This document shows positions 18,966 to 27,772 of a DNA stretch of 64,000 nt, piece after piece. The position numbers and the translations under genes were made by a program. How positions within the stretch are numbered: the first letter of the stretch is position 1; each line of letters begins with the position of its first letter. Below the pieces are notes generated by a model. That model saw only the letters and a list, made by a program, of their open reading frames with translations, was not told the origin of the DNA and searched no databases. The stretch comes from Paludisphaera borealis. Its GTDB lineage: Bacteria; Planctomycetota; Planctomycetia; Isosphaerales; Isosphaeraceae. The stretch covers positions 2,480,001-2,544,000 of the forward strand of contig NZ_CP019082.1 in NCBI RefSeq assembly GCF_001956985.1. The letters run 5' to 3'.

Positions 18966-19024
18966 AGGAACGATCGCGGAGCGGGACGGCTGCCCCCTAT
19001 CCACCTTGCTCCACGATCGTTCCT
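18966..19024. terminator. Long hairpin after the 18599 gene
   Basis: AGGAACGATCG pairs with CGATCGTTCCT, and the stem continues inward with GGAGC/GCTCC. No T-run; may be a terminator or an mRNA end stabiliser. Confidence 0.5.
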
Positions 19025-19150
19025 TGAGGCCCGTGGCACGCCTTATAGGCGTTCTCGCTAGATCACGTCTTCACGCCAGCGAATGACTCGGCCGACTTCC
19101 GCCAGTTCATCGAGTCCCAGAGGCCCGACGGCTGCCAGACGCCGCTTCAT

Positions 19151-19531
19151 GTGCTTCGGCATATGGTTTCGGGTACGCCCGTAGCCGACACGATTGAGGG
19201 GCTACTAAGGGGATCGCCTGGTGGAGTCCAGCACAATAACCGAGATGAATCAGGGCGTTACCACAACCGGAACAATGTGACGGTTGTGGATGATCCCGAT
19301 CCCGACATCATTCCTCTTCCCGACAATCCGCCAAAACCAAAGCCAAAACGGATTCGTGATTACTCCCGCGAATCGCGACAAGGCAATTCGGTTGGCTACA
19401 CGCTGCGGCGCCTGGAGAGGGAGGCACCTGAGTTGCTTCCGTTGGTTTGTCGAAGGTCTCTCCCGTCGCACATCCCCTCTGAGTCCTTCGGCCCGCCCAG
19501 GCGCCCCCGCGACCCGAATAATTCATCGTAG
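19151..19531 (+). pseudogene. Fragment of a ParB-associated phage domain protein (tentative)
   Basis: A 126-codon frame whose core (RDYSRESRQGNSVGYTLRRLEREAPELL) resembles a repeated segment of phage and planctomycete proteins, 'GTS..YTL.RL.RE.PEL', that normally continues into a helix of the type AGELSANAAA. Here the match stops abruptly and a related continuation seems to lie in the next frame, as if one base was lost. No good ribosome site for any start. Best read as a decayed fragment; confidence is low. Confidence 0.35.
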
Positions 19532-19635
19532 TTGGACACTTCGAGCAATTCGCAAATAAATTTTAACTCGTTGCCATAAATAGACATGCAAGCGTGAAGT
19601 CGCTAGCACGTCTTCATTTGCAGCGAGTTCGTACC

Positions 19636-19647
19636 CCTATATATAGG
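19636..19647. promoter_or_regulatory. 12-bp AT-rich palindrome over a ribosome site
   Basis: CCTATATATAGG is a perfect palindrome; its right edge is the start of the AGGAGA ribosome site of the 19660 gene. Possible operator or -10 region. Confidence 0.35.
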
Positions 19648-19659
19648 AGACCCATCGAA

Positions 19660-20133
19660 ATGGCATCGTGGATTCGCAAGTCGGCTCAACTATCGGAACA
19701 CCTCGGTCGCGACGACGGCGAACAGGTCGATGCCGACACGCTGGAAGAACTCAGCGCGGAGTTCATCTTCCCAGAGGAAGTCCTAGCCGCCGCCCGACAG
19801 AGGTTCATGGACGACCTGTTCCTTGCCGGGGCGTCGTATCGACAGCTAGAGGCTTGGTTCGGGATCGAGAAATCCACCGTCCACTGGCGGTACAAGCACC
19901 TGCCCCCGACGCCCGTCGATGAAACCGGCGATCGCTACATGCGACGGCTTGCCGAGGTGGTTCAGTCGAGACCGCGAACGTTCCACCAACTCGTCGCCGC
20001 GATGCAGGACAAGGCCGGGACGACGGGTCAATCAGCCGAGATCCTGAAGATGTTGGGCGCCCGCCCCAGATCGGCTGCGACCGCACTCGGGGCGCCACGG
20101 AAGTCCCAAGCCAAGGCGAAGGCCGCGTCATGA
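19660..20133 (+). CDS. Helix-turn-helix prophage protein
   Basis: 157 residues from ATG 19660 (GGAGA upstream). Residues 55-85 form a resolvase/sigma-like HTH: LFLAGASYRQLEAWFGIEKSTVHWRYKHL. The remainder is helical and ends basic (APRKSQAKAKAAS). It could be a late-gene regulator given its place between the replication and packaging modules; that is inference. Coupled by ATGA to the next gene. Confidence 0.65.
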   Translation: MASWIRKSAQLSEHLGRDDGEQVDADTLEELSAEFIFPEEVLAAARQRFMDDLFLAGASYRQLEAWFGIEKSTVHWRYKHLPPTPVDETGDRYMRRLAEVVQSRPRTFHQLVAAMQDKAGTTGQSAEILKMLGARPRSAATALGAPRKSQAKAKAAS

Positions 20134-20555
20134 ACGGCAAAAACATCTGGGCGGGATTCCACCGAATGGACTGGCCTGAAGGATCGATCGAGCTTGAGCG
20201 ATTCGCCCTACTCGAATGCCACGCGAAGCCCCTCTCTGTTCAGTCTTGCCGAGATACGCACGGTTGCAGAGCGTGCCTTGGATGGGGTGAGAGTCGCGGT
20301 TCTCGATGCGAGCAATGCCAAGGGACCGGAGTCGGCCCAATCAGTGGCCGCGACTTCTGCCCTTGCTGCGAGCGAAGCAGCGACCGAATCGAATCAGACC
20401 CCCGACTGACGATCAAGCCCGGCGAACTGCCGCGACGTGAACCCGAGCCGAGTCCGGCTCCGGTAACGAAGCCGGTTCTGGAGACGAAGGCCGGCACCAG
20501 GAAACGCGGTCGCCCCAAGGGATCGAAGAACCGACCCAAGTTGCAACCTGCCTGA
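20130..20555 (+). CDS. Zinc-knuckle protein with AT-hook-like tail
   Basis: 141 residues. A DnaJ-like Cys cluster (CRACLGWGESRGSRCEQCQG, then CPCC) spans residues about 41-79; the C-terminus carries KRGRPKGSKNRPK, the consensus of an AT-hook DNA-binding motif. The combination suggests a DNA-binding regulator. Starts within the stop of the HTH gene (ATGA), so the two are probably made together. Confidence 0.6.
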   Translation: MNGKNIWAGFHRMDWPEGSIELERFALLECHAKPLSVQSCRDTHGCRACLGWGESRGSRCEQCQGTGVGPISGRDFCPCCERSSDRIESDPRLTIKPGELPRREPEPSPAPVTKPVLETKAGTRKRGRPKGSKNRPKLQPA

Positions 20556-20578
20556 ATCACATCGAAGCCCCTCTCTGG

Positions 20579-20612
20579 GAGCCGGCGCGTCAAAGGAATG
20601 GCGCGTCGGCTC
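20579..20612. repeat. Intergenic hairpin repeat, copy 1
   Basis: GAGCCGGCGCGTC pairs with GGCGCGTCGGCTC (11 of 13 positions) around an 8-base loop. A second copy lies at 20956-20994. The right arm GGCGCGTCGGCTC is identical in both. Confidence 0.6.
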
Positions 20613-20646
20613 ACTCTACTGTCCCGATCCCAGCGAGACCCCAGCG

Positions 20647-20892
20647 ATGACTGCCGTTCAAGGACCCGAAGTCGTGCTCGGCAAGATCTTCAAGAAATGG
20701 GAAGCCGTCTATCCGGCGCTCGAAGTCGAGCATGGGTACAACGACGGCATCCTCACCATCACGGTCAAAGACGCCTACGGAAACGACCTCGCCAAGACGC
20801 GTGTCACAAACGATTTCCTATTCCCAGCAAGTGGCGAACGACTTGAGTTCCTGGCCCGGCACGTGCCGAAAACGGTCGGAGCGATCCTGTAA
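20647..20892 (+). CDS. Small prophage protein of unknown function
   Basis: 81 residues, mixed alpha/beta (VVLGKIFKKWEAVYPALEVEHGYNDGILTITVKDAYGNDL). No family recognised and the ribosome site is weak. It is flanked on both sides by copies of the same hairpin repeat, so it may have been moved or regulated as a unit. Confidence 0.5.
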   Translation: MTAVQGPEVVLGKIFKKWEAVYPALEVEHGYNDGILTITVKDAYGNDLAKTRVTNDFLFPASGERLEFLARHVPKTVGAIL

Positions 20893-20955
20893 CCACCCCG
20901 CCTGCCGATCACGTCTCGCCTCAAATCCAACCACCAATACACCATCGCTGGGTCG

Positions 20956-20994
20956 GCCGGCGCGTCGGGACTTAACCTCTCGGCGCGTCGGCTC
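20956..20994. repeat. Intergenic hairpin repeat, copy 2
   Basis: GCCGGCGCGTC (20956-20966) pairs with the right arm GGCGCGTCGGCTC (20982-20994); loop of 15 bases. Related to 20579-20612. Confidence 0.6.
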
Positions 20995-21099
20995 ACGTCT
21001 CGAAGCACTCTCCCGGTGTCGCCCGGCACGGCAGGGCCGCAAGGCCGTAAACAAACTGCCGCGTCCGGGTGTTTTCTCGCCGACGGAAGGACGACCTCC

Positions 21100-21318
21100 A
21101 TGTGGACGACCATCGCCCGGCTTGCGTTCGCCGTGCTCGTCGCCGCCGTTCAGAAGATCCCGCCCGAGCAATGGCAGACGCTCGGCGCGATCGTCGTCGC
21201 GTGGCTCCAGACGATCCAAGACAAGCTCCCCGCCGGTCACCCGATGATCGCGGTGGTGAGCGCGTACAAGGCACCACGAAGCAAGCTGGCCCGCTTCCGT
21301 CCCGACGACGACGAGTAA
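21100..21318 (+). CDS. Small hydrophobic prophage protein
   Basis: 72 residues. An N-terminal hydrophobic helix (TIARLAFAVLVAAVQKI) is followed by a second moderately hydrophobic stretch (TLGAIVVAWLQTI) and a charged tail. Size and layout recall accessory holins or membrane anchors, but this is not diagnostic. GGAAGGACG precedes ATG 21100. Confidence 0.5.
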   Translation: MWTTIARLAFAVLVAAVQKIPPEQWQTLGAIVVAWLQTIQDKLPAGHPMIAVVSAYKAPRSKLARFRPDDDE

Positions 21319-21369
21319 TTGTCCGTTTCATTCCGCCCGCGCCGTCAGTCGGCAGTCAGGGAAGCCATC

Positions 21370-21696
21370 ATGCGATTCATGGAACATGTCAGCGCGGGGC
21401 AAGCCCTGTTCGTGTCGGCCATCACGGGCGGCCCGAGTCTGGTTTATGCCTCGGTTCAAGAGGACTTCGCGCCGGTCGCCGCTGGCGCCGCCGTGGGTTT
21501 CTTGGCGTTCCTGTTGACGATCTGGCGTAGCTCCGGCGACAGCCGTTTCGAGACCGTGCTTCGCCGGCTCGACAAGGCGGAGAAGGAAGCCGACGACTAT
21601 CGCAACGAGTCGACCGACGCGAAGTCCAAGGTCGCCGAATTGCTCGTCGAACTGGCCGCCGCGAACGCTCGACTGAAGCTGAACGACGATGCCTGA
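21370..21696 (+). CDS. Membrane protein with coiled coil, holin-like
   Basis: 108 residues from ATG 21370 (AGGGAAGCC upstream). Two hydrophobic stretches (ALFVSAITGGPSLVYA; VAAGAAVGFLAFLLTIW) are followed by a charged helical region with heptad spacing (VLRRLDKAEKEADDYRNESTDAKSKVAELLVELAAAN). This is a usual layout of phage holins or holin-associated proteins; no endolysin lies beside it. The last 8 bases overlap the HNH gene. Function is inferred from topology only. Confidence 0.5.
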   Translation: MRFMEHVSAGQALFVSAITGGPSLVYASVQEDFAPVAAGAAVGFLAFLLTIWRSSGDSRFETVLRRLDKAEKEADDYRNESTDAKSKVAELLVELAAANARLKLNDDA

Positions 21697-22051
21697 CATC
21701 CCGTACTTCACCGGCCGACCCGACGGCCGCATTCCGCAGCACAAGCCGCCCCCGCCTCGGACGGAGTCGGCCGAAGGGCGGAAGGCTCGAAAGAAGATCT
21801 ATAACAGCGCCGCATGGAAGAAGTGCCGAGCACTGGCGTTAAGGCGTCAGCCGTTGTGCCCGGAGTGCCTGAAGAATGGCGTCCACTCGCCCAGCGTGGA
21901 AGTCCATCACGTCAAAGACCTGGCCGAAGGCGGCGACCAGTACAGCCTCGATAACCTTCAGCCGCTCTGCAAGATGCACCACGGCACCGTCACCCGCTGG
22001 CGAATGTATCAAGGGAAGCACGACGATGGCCAAACGCGGCCGACGACCTGA
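21689..22051 (+). CDS. HNH endonuclease
   Basis: 120 residues with a complete HNH finger: CPECLKNG, then VEVHHVKDLAEGGDQYSLDNLQPLCKMHHGTVT, which supplies the two Cys pairs for structural zinc, the catalytic His in the first HH, the Asn of the second motif and the final His. HNH proteins next to terminase in HK97-type phages assist cos or headful DNA cleavage. It sits directly upstream of the terminase small subunit and overlaps it by 26 bp. Confidence 0.9.
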   Translation: MPDIPYFTGRPDGRIPQHKPPPPRTESAEGRKARKKIYNSAAWKKCRALALRRQPLCPECLKNGVHSPSVEVHHVKDLAEGGDQYSLDNLQPLCKMHHGTVTRWRMYQGKHDDGQTRPTT

Positions 22052-22526
22052 CCCGCCCGAACTACGGATCGCGAAGCAGAACGCCGGCAAGACCTACGGC
22101 CCGTTCGCCACGATCCGCGAAGCCGGCGAGCCGGACAAGCCCGAGACCATATCGTCCGATCCGTACGCCAGCGAGATATGGGATCGGTTGGTCGCCATGC
22201 TGACCGATCGCAAGATCCTCTCGCCCGCCGATCAAGGAATCATGGTCGCGTACTGCTCGGCTTACTCTACTGTCGTACGTTGCCGCAAACTTCTCCAACC
22301 CAAGGTCGACCCCAAGACCGGCGCGATTCACGATCCCTTCGTCGTGTTCAACGAGATCACCGGCGCGACCAAGGCCAACGGTTTGCTCGGCACGCTCTCG
22401 GGCGCCGAAAGGTCGCTCGCGTCGTTCGCGTCGTCACTCGGCCTGACTCCCGTCGATCGCGGTCGTGCTGCCGTGATTGAAGACCTGGAACAGCGTGACG
22501 AACTTGAGGACATCCTGGCTGGTTGA
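22026..22526 (+). CDS. Terminase small subunit, P27 family
   Basis: 166 residues. Binds the packaging site and hands DNA to the large subunit. The N-terminus is basic (MAKRGRRPDPPELRIAKQNAGKTYGP), followed by the typical helical P27 pattern 'ASEIWDRLVAMLTDRKILSPADQGIMVAYC' and a 'GLTPVDRGR' segment at the end, as in P27-type TerS. Start ATG 22026 within the HNH gene, with AGGGAAG upstream. Confidence 0.88.
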   Translation: MAKRGRRPDPPELRIAKQNAGKTYGPFATIREAGEPDKPETISSDPYASEIWDRLVAMLTDRKILSPADQGIMVAYCSAYSTVVRCRKLLQPKVDPKTGAIHDPFVVFNEITGATKANGLLGTLSGAERSLASFASSLGLTPVDRGRAAVIEDLEQRDELEDILAG

Positions 22527-22528
22527 AC

Positions 22529-24166
22529 ATGCCGCTCACAATCGAGAACTTCAACCCGATCGTCACGCCCTCGGATCGCGAAGCCCTCAAGCTTGGGTTC
22601 CGGTTCGACCGCGAGAAGGCCAATCGCCCGGTCAAGTTCATCGAACGGATCTGCAAACAGTCGATGGGCGAGTTCAGCGGCAAGCCTCTCTTGCTTCTCG
22701 ATTGGCAGAAGCAAGCCTTATGGCGAGCATTCGGATGGGTTGACGCCGACGGCTATCGAAGGCATCGCGAGCTGTTCATCTTCGTGCCCAAAAAGAACGG
22801 CAAGACCGAGCTTGTCAGTGCGTTGAGCCTTTACTTATTGATGGGAGAGGATGAAGCGGTCCCCAAGATCGCCCTCGCGGCCGTCGACAAGAAGCAAGCG
22901 GGCGCGATGTGGGAAGAAGCCGATCGGATGATCAAGGCTTCGCCCTTCCTGGAAGCCCGGCTGAACAGCGTCGAGTTCCACAAGAGGATCAGATACGCGA
23001 AGAACCAGGGCGAGATCCTGACCCATTCCAGCGACGTGGACTCCAAGGAAGGCGGTTCACTGTCGGCCGTTCTGATCGACGAGCTTCACCTCTGGACGAA
23101 GTACAGGCGGAAGGCCTGGAACGTCTACGCAGGCTCCGGCGCCGCGAGGCGACAGCCGCTCAAGGTCGTCATCTCGACGGCGGGCAACGACCGCGAATCG
23201 GTCATGTGGGAGCAACTGTGCCGAGCAAGGAAGATCGAGTCGGGCGAGTTGATCGACCCCTACATGTGCGCGGTTCTATTCGGGCCGAACGACGGCGAGG
23301 AAGTCGACCCGCACAGCAAAGAAACCTGGTTCCGCTTCAACCCCAGCCTCGGCCACACCATGTCTCTGACCGGGTTCCAGGCCGACTACGAAGCCGCCAA
23401 GAGCACGCCTTCGGACTTCGCCGACTGGAAGCAACGCCGCCTGAACGTCTGGACGACGAAGACGAACCGATTCATCGACATCGAGACATGGAATCGGTGC
23501 GAGTCGCCGAGGACGCCGGAAGCGATTCAGGAGTCGGCCGAGCTTTCCTTCGCAGGCACGGACTTGAGCGATCTGCGGGACATGACCGCCGTCTCGATCA
23601 TCACCGGGTCCGTCCCGACGGGTTTCGATATCAAGATTCGCGCGTGGATGACTCGGGTCGAAGCGGAAAGGAAGCAGGCTCAGTACGGCATCCCCCTGAT
23701 GCTTTGGGTCGAGCAAGGCTTCCTTGAGTTGTGCCCCGGGCCTCGCATCGACCTGGACATGGTCAGAGACGCCATCGAAGAGGAATTCGAGCGCCATCGG
23801 TTCTCAAGTCTGTTCGTCGACCCGTGGAATGCCCGCGAGATGAACTTGGCCCTGCAAGCCAAGGGCGTTCCCGTCACGGAGATCCGCCAGGGCATGCAGA
23901 GCCTTTCGCAGCCGACGAAGGAACTGGACCGCCTGATCGCCGAAGGCAAGTGGCGGCACGGCGGCAACCCGCTCTACACGTGGACGGCGTCGAACTGCGA
24001 AGTCGAGCGGGACAAGAACAACAACTTCATGCTCAGGAAGCCATCCGGCTACGAAAAGATCGACCCGATGGCGGCGTCGGTCAACGCCCTTGCAGCCGCG
24101 ATAGCGAACGCAGGCGTCAAGCCCAAGCAAATCATCACGGTCGCCCCCAAAATCTACTGGTCCTAA
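22529..24166 (+). CDS. Terminase large subunit
   Basis: About 545 residues. Packaging motor and headful/cos nuclease. The ATPase shows a Walker A-like VPKKNGKTE (residues about 90-98), a Walker B 'SAVLIDELHLW' and the coupling motif 'VISTAGND'. The RNase-H-like nuclease starts at 'FAGTDLSDLRDMTAVSII', whose Asp residues bind metal, with 'LFVDPWNARE' later. This is the phage-terminase_1 type paired with P27 small subunits. ATG 22529 (or TTG 22523) follows directly on terS. Confidence 0.94.
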   Translation: MPLTIENFNPIVTPSDREALKLGFRFDREKANRPVKFIERICKQSMGEFSGKPLLLLDWQKQALWRAFGWVDADGYRRHRELFIFVPKKNGKTELVSALSLYLLMGEDEAVPKIALAAVDKKQAGAMWEEADRMIKASPFLEARLNSVEFHKRIRYAKNQGEILTHSSDVDSKEGGSLSAVLIDELHLWTKYRRKAWNVYAGSGAARRQPLKVVISTAGNDRESVMWEQLCRARKIESGELIDPYMCAVLFGPNDGEEVDPHSKETWFRFNPSLGHTMSLTGFQADYEAAKSTPSDFADWKQRRLNVWTTKTNRFIDIETWNRCESPRTPEAIQESAELSFAGTDLSDLRDMTAVSIITGSVPTGFDIKIRAWMTRVEAERKQAQYGIPLMLWVEQGFLELCPGPRIDLDMVRDAIEEEFERHRFSSLFVDPWNAREMNLALQAKGVPVTEIRQGMQSLSQPTKELDRLIAEGKWRHGGNPLYTWTASNCEVERDKNNNFMLRKPSGYEKIDPMAASVNALAAAIANAGVKPKQIITVAPKIYWS

Positions 24167-24169
24167 TTC

Positions 24170-25423
24170 ATGCCGATCTTCGATCGAATCAAGGGAGCGG
24201 CGGCGTCGTTCGCCAAGCGGGCCTCCGCGCCTCTGGCTCCGGCTTCGTGGGGGTTCACTGGAAGCCTGCTCCAGACGTTCAGCCGAACGCTGCAAGGCAC
24301 GAACACCACCGGGGTCCGGGTCGACGCCCGTGCAGCCCTCTCGCTCCCGGCGGCGTTCGCGGCGGTCAACGTCGTGGCGACCGACCTGGCGAGCCTGCCT
24401 CTTCACCTCGTTCAAGTCATGGACGACGGATCAGAGCGCAAGGCCAAGGAACACAGAGCCTACTCCACGTTCATGCGGAGCCCCGACGGCGGCGGCACGA
24501 CGCCCATGCGGTTCCGCCAGGCGATCCTCTCACACTGTCTGCTCTACGGTAACGGGTACGCGGAGATCGTCCAGGCGGTGGACGGCAGCAGGACGTACCT
24601 GTACCTGCTCGACCCCGAGACGACGCTTCCCAACGTCGGCACCGACGGCTTGATCCAATACCGCGTCAACGGCAAGTTGGTCGACCGCGAGCGGATCTTG
24701 CACATCGCGGGGCTGGGTTTCAACGGGCTGGAAGGCTACGGCATCCCCCGCGTCGCGGCGCAGGCGTTCGGCCTTGGCCTTGCGGCCGAACAGTGGGGCG
24801 GCAGCTTTTTGGGGAAGGGGGCGGGAAACTCCGGCTTCATCAAGACGCCGAACGAGCTATCCCCCGAAGCCGCTTCCGAGCTGCTCGACGCCTTCAACTC
24901 GCGGAACGCCGGATCGGGCAACGCCGGCCGGGTCGGCATCCTCCCCCCCGGCTACGATTTCGAGTCGACGTCCGTCAACCCCGCCGAAGCGCAACTGACC
25001 GATCTTCGTAAGTTCCAGGTCCTCGAAATGGCTCGGCTGTTCCGCGTGCCACCCCACAAGCTCGGCGACTACTCCAACGCTTCCTACTCATCGATTGAAG
25101 CGAGCAACTTGGAATACGTGCAGACGACGCTGTTGCCGTGGGCCGAACAAGCAGAGCAGGCCTATGCGCTTCGCCTGCTGACAGAGGAAGAGCAAGCCGC
25201 CGGCTATCAATTCAAACACGACTTCCGGGCCTACTTGCGAGCCGACGCGATGGGCCGGGCCAACATGTACAAGACCCTGTTCTCGACCGGCTCGATGAGC
25301 CCGAACGAGATCCGCGCCGCCGAAGGCATGGGACCGCGCGAGGACGGCGACCAGTACTACGTGATGCTCAACATGGGCAGCAACAACGATCCCAACGCCA
25401 ATCCCACGGAGCCGCCCAAGTGA
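24170..25423 (+). CDS. Portal protein, HK97 family
   Basis: 417 residues. Twelve copies form the DNA gate of the capsid. Family features: N-terminal 'ALSLPAAFAAVNVVATDLASLPLHL', 'LLYGNGYAEIV', 'LHIAGLGFNGLEGYGI', 'FQVLEMARLFRVPPHKLGDYSNASYSSIE' and 'FRAYLRADAMGRANMY', in this order, with the 'GSMSPNEIRAAEGM' end. Length is normal. Its stop overlaps the GTG of the protease gene. Confidence 0.95.
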   Translation: MPIFDRIKGAAASFAKRASAPLAPASWGFTGSLLQTFSRTLQGTNTTGVRVDARAALSLPAAFAAVNVVATDLASLPLHLVQVMDDGSERKAKEHRAYSTFMRSPDGGGTTPMRFRQAILSHCLLYGNGYAEIVQAVDGSRTYLYLLDPETTLPNVGTDGLIQYRVNGKLVDRERILHIAGLGFNGLEGYGIPRVAAQAFGLGLAAEQWGGSFLGKGAGNSGFIKTPNELSPEAASELLDAFNSRNAGSGNAGRVGILPPGYDFESTSVNPAEAQLTDLRKFQVLEMARLFRVPPHKLGDYSNASYSSIEASNLEYVQTTLLPWAEQAEQAYALRLLTEEEQAAGYQFKHDFRAYLRADAMGRANMYKTLFSTGSMSPNEIRAAEGMGPREDGDQYYVMLNMGSNNDPNANPTEPPK

Positions 25424-26037
25424 GCTTCAAATATCGACGCCGGGTCGCCGAAAGCCCCGGATTGCAGACGCGGGCCGAGGGCGATTCCCAACCCCGCAAA
25501 CTGACCGGCCATGCGGCTGTGTTCGGTGAGTGGTACGTTATCTGTGAATCGCCGACGATGGTGATCCGCGAGGTTATCCGGCCTGGCGCCTTCAGTAACG
25601 CGATCAACGAAAAACAGGATGTCCGCTGCCTCGTGGACCACTGCCCGTCTCAGATTCTCGGCCGAACCCGCGCCGGAACCCTGACGCTGTCCGAGGACGC
25701 GCAGGGGCTTTTCTTTGAATGCACGCCGCCCGATACGCAGGTGGCCCGCGACGTGACGACCAACATCGACGCCGGCAACGTTTCCCAGTGCTCGTTCGCA
25801 TTCGTCCCCCGCGACGGCGGCGAGACGGTCACCCAGCGAACCGAGAACGGCGTGACCACGGTCGAGTACGAGGTGACCGACGTCGACCTGTACGACGTCA
25901 GCGTCGTCACTTATCCGGCCTACGAATCGACAGACGTCGAAGTCCGCTCGAAAGAGCTGGCCAAGTACGTCAAGGACGAGTGGCTGAAGCAGCGCCGCAA
26001 CGAACTGGACCGCCTCGCCGCCGTCGCCGCCAAGTAA
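25420..26037 (+). CDS. Prohead protease, HK97 family (U35)
   Basis: 205 residues from GTG 25420, overlapping the portal stop by 4 bp. Cuts the scaffold part of the capsid protein during maturation. 'LTGHAAVFGEW', the catalytic His in 'LVDHCPSQILGRT' and the catalytic Ser in 'NVSQCSFAFVP' are present in the family order. Lies, as expected, between portal and capsid. Confidence 0.93.
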   Translation: MSFKYRRRVAESPGLQTRAEGDSQPRKLTGHAAVFGEWYVICESPTMVIREVIRPGAFSNAINEKQDVRCLVDHCPSQILGRTRAGTLTLSEDAQGLFFECTPPDTQVARDVTTNIDAGNVSQCSFAFVPRDGGETVTQRTENGVTTVEYEVTDVDLYDVSVVTYPAYESTDVEVRSKELAKYVKDEWLKQRRNELDRLAAVAAK

Positions 26038-26145
26038 CGACTCCCGTCCGCCGATCGACACGCCCGCCTCATCGACCGCACGCCGGTCAATCCCGCCTCC
26101 ACATCTGCTCCCCTTCCGCCTCTTCACATCCCAGTGAGTCACAAG

Positions 26146-27495
26146 ATGAATCTGACCGAAATGCGCACTCGCGCCAACGCCGCTCTTGCGCGCGCCCGTG
26201 ATCTGGAGAGCCGGATCGCTTCGGCCGACGAGCCGACCGCCGAAGATCGCGCCTCCCTTGATACCGCCATCGCCGAAGCCACCGGCCTATTCAACCAGGT
26301 CCAGGAAGACGAAGCCCGCTCGGCCCGCGTCCGCGAGCTTCAGGCCCGCGCCAGCGCCCCCGGCGAGCGAGTCGGCCAGCCGTTGCTTCCCCATAACGAC
26401 CGGTCCAATACGCGGGGCGATGCGCACCAGTACAGCCTCCTGCGTGCCATTCGCGGCGAACTGGCGATGCGTGAGGGACACGGCTCCTTCGACGGCATCG
26501 AGCGGGAAACCCACGACACGCTGGCCTCGCTTCGGGGCAAGGCTCCGACCGGCATTCTCATTCCGTGGGACGCTCCCCTTAACCAGCGGGTCGGCCTCTC
26601 CGGCGTTCAGTACCGGGCCGACCTGACCACCTCCACCGGCGCGGGCGCGATCCCGACCCTGGTCCGTCCGACGCTCACGGACCTGTTGCGTGCCCGCCTG
26701 GTTCTGGCCAGCATGGGCGCCACGGTCATCAGCGACATGACGCAACCCTTCGCCTTGCCCAAGGTCACTGCCGGTCTCGCCGGCGGCTGGGTGTCGACCG
26801 AAGGCACGAACGTCGCGGCCTCGGCTCCGACGATCGGTCAGGTTCCGTTCGGCTACAAGATGGTCGAAGCGACCACGAAGCTGAGCCGCCAGTTCATCGC
26901 CGGGTCCAGCCTGGACGGCGAACGCCTGATCGCGGATCAGCTCGTCAAGACGGTTGCCAACATCGTGGAGAACGGGGCGATCAACGGCTCCGGTTCCAGC
27001 GGCCAGCCGAAGGGGCTGTTCACCTACACGTCAGGCGACGGCATCGGGACCCTCGCCCTCGGCGCCAACGGCGCCGCGATCACGTGGGCTCAGTTGACGG
27101 GCATGACCGGAACGGTCGACACCGCGAACGCCCCCGGCGACGCGAGGGCGTGGCTCATCAACCCCACGACCACGGCGTTTTTCCAGTCGACCCCGAAGGT
27201 TGCGGGTTACCCGACCTTCATGCTCGACAGCAACAACACCATCAACGGCTACGGCTACGGGTCGACCAGCCTGGTCTCCAGCACCATCACCAAGGGCACC
27301 AGCACCAGCATCCTGTCGGCCCTGGCCTTCGGGTCGTGGTCGGAACTGGTCATCGCCCTGTTCTCGGGCTTGGATTTGTTCATCGATCCCTACTCGGCTC
27401 AGCCGCACGTCCGCGTGACCGTAGCGCAGGACGTTGACGTCAACTTCCTCCACCTGGCGTCGTTCGTCACCTGCCAGGATCTCAAGACCTCTTGA
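26146..27495 (+). CDS. Major capsid protein, HK97 fold
   Basis: About 449 residues. The first 110 residues are helical and charged (the delta/scaffold region removed by the prohead protease), followed by the HK97 capsid domain: 'GAIPTLVRPTLTDLLRARL', 'PKVTAGLAGGWVSTEGTNVA' and 'ENGAINGSGSSGQPKGLF', ending in beta strands typical for the P-domain. ATG 26146; a GTG 12 bases earlier is also open. Preceded by 108 bp without a gene. Confidence 0.92.
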   Translation: MNLTEMRTRANAALARARDLESRIASADEPTAEDRASLDTAIAEATGLFNQVQEDEARSARVRELQARASAPGERVGQPLLPHNDRSNTRGDAHQYSLLRAIRGELAMREGHGSFDGIERETHDTLASLRGKAPTGILIPWDAPLNQRVGLSGVQYRADLTTSTGAGAIPTLVRPTLTDLLRARLVLASMGATVISDMTQPFALPKVTAGLAGGWVSTEGTNVAASAPTIGQVPFGYKMVEATTKLSRQFIAGSSLDGERLIADQLVKTVANIVENGAINGSGSSGQPKGLFTYTSGDGIGTLALGANGAAITWAQLTGMTGTVDTANAPGDARAWLINPTTTAFFQSTPKVAGYPTFMLDSNNTINGYGYGSTSLVSSTITKGTSTSILSALAFGSWSELVIALFSGLDLFIDPYSAQPHVRVTVAQDVDVNFLHLASFVTCQDLKTS

Positions 27496-27568
27496 TGATC
27501 CGACGGTTCCAAGGTCGAGCCGGGGGCTTGCCAACGCAGGCCCTCGGCCATTTCAAGAGGATCGCCCC

Positions 27569-27769
27569 GTGCATCTCCGCTTTCTGAGAACCGTCATGAA
27601 CGGCCGGGCCGTCATGTACGAAGCCGGCCAGATCGCCGACGTCGTCGGTCCCGCCGCGAACGAATTCATCCGCCTCGGCATGGCCGTCGATCACGCCGAA
27701 CCCGCCGTCCGCGAAGCCGTCGCCGTCGCGCCGAACCAAGCCCGAAAAGCCGCCTGTCGCGTGAGATGA
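27569..27769 (+). CDS. Small protein after the capsid gene
   Basis: 66 residues from GTG 27569 (AAGAGG upstream). Sequence 'VMNGRAVMYEAGQIADVVGPAANEFIRLGMAVDH' resembles the small head proteins of unknown function often found between capsid and gp6-like genes. The extended frame upstream is a shadow. Confidence 0.6.
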   Translation: MHLRFLRTVMNGRAVMYEAGQIADVVGPAANEFIRLGMAVDHAEPAVREAVAVAPNQARKAACRVR

Positions 27770-27772
27770 TCC

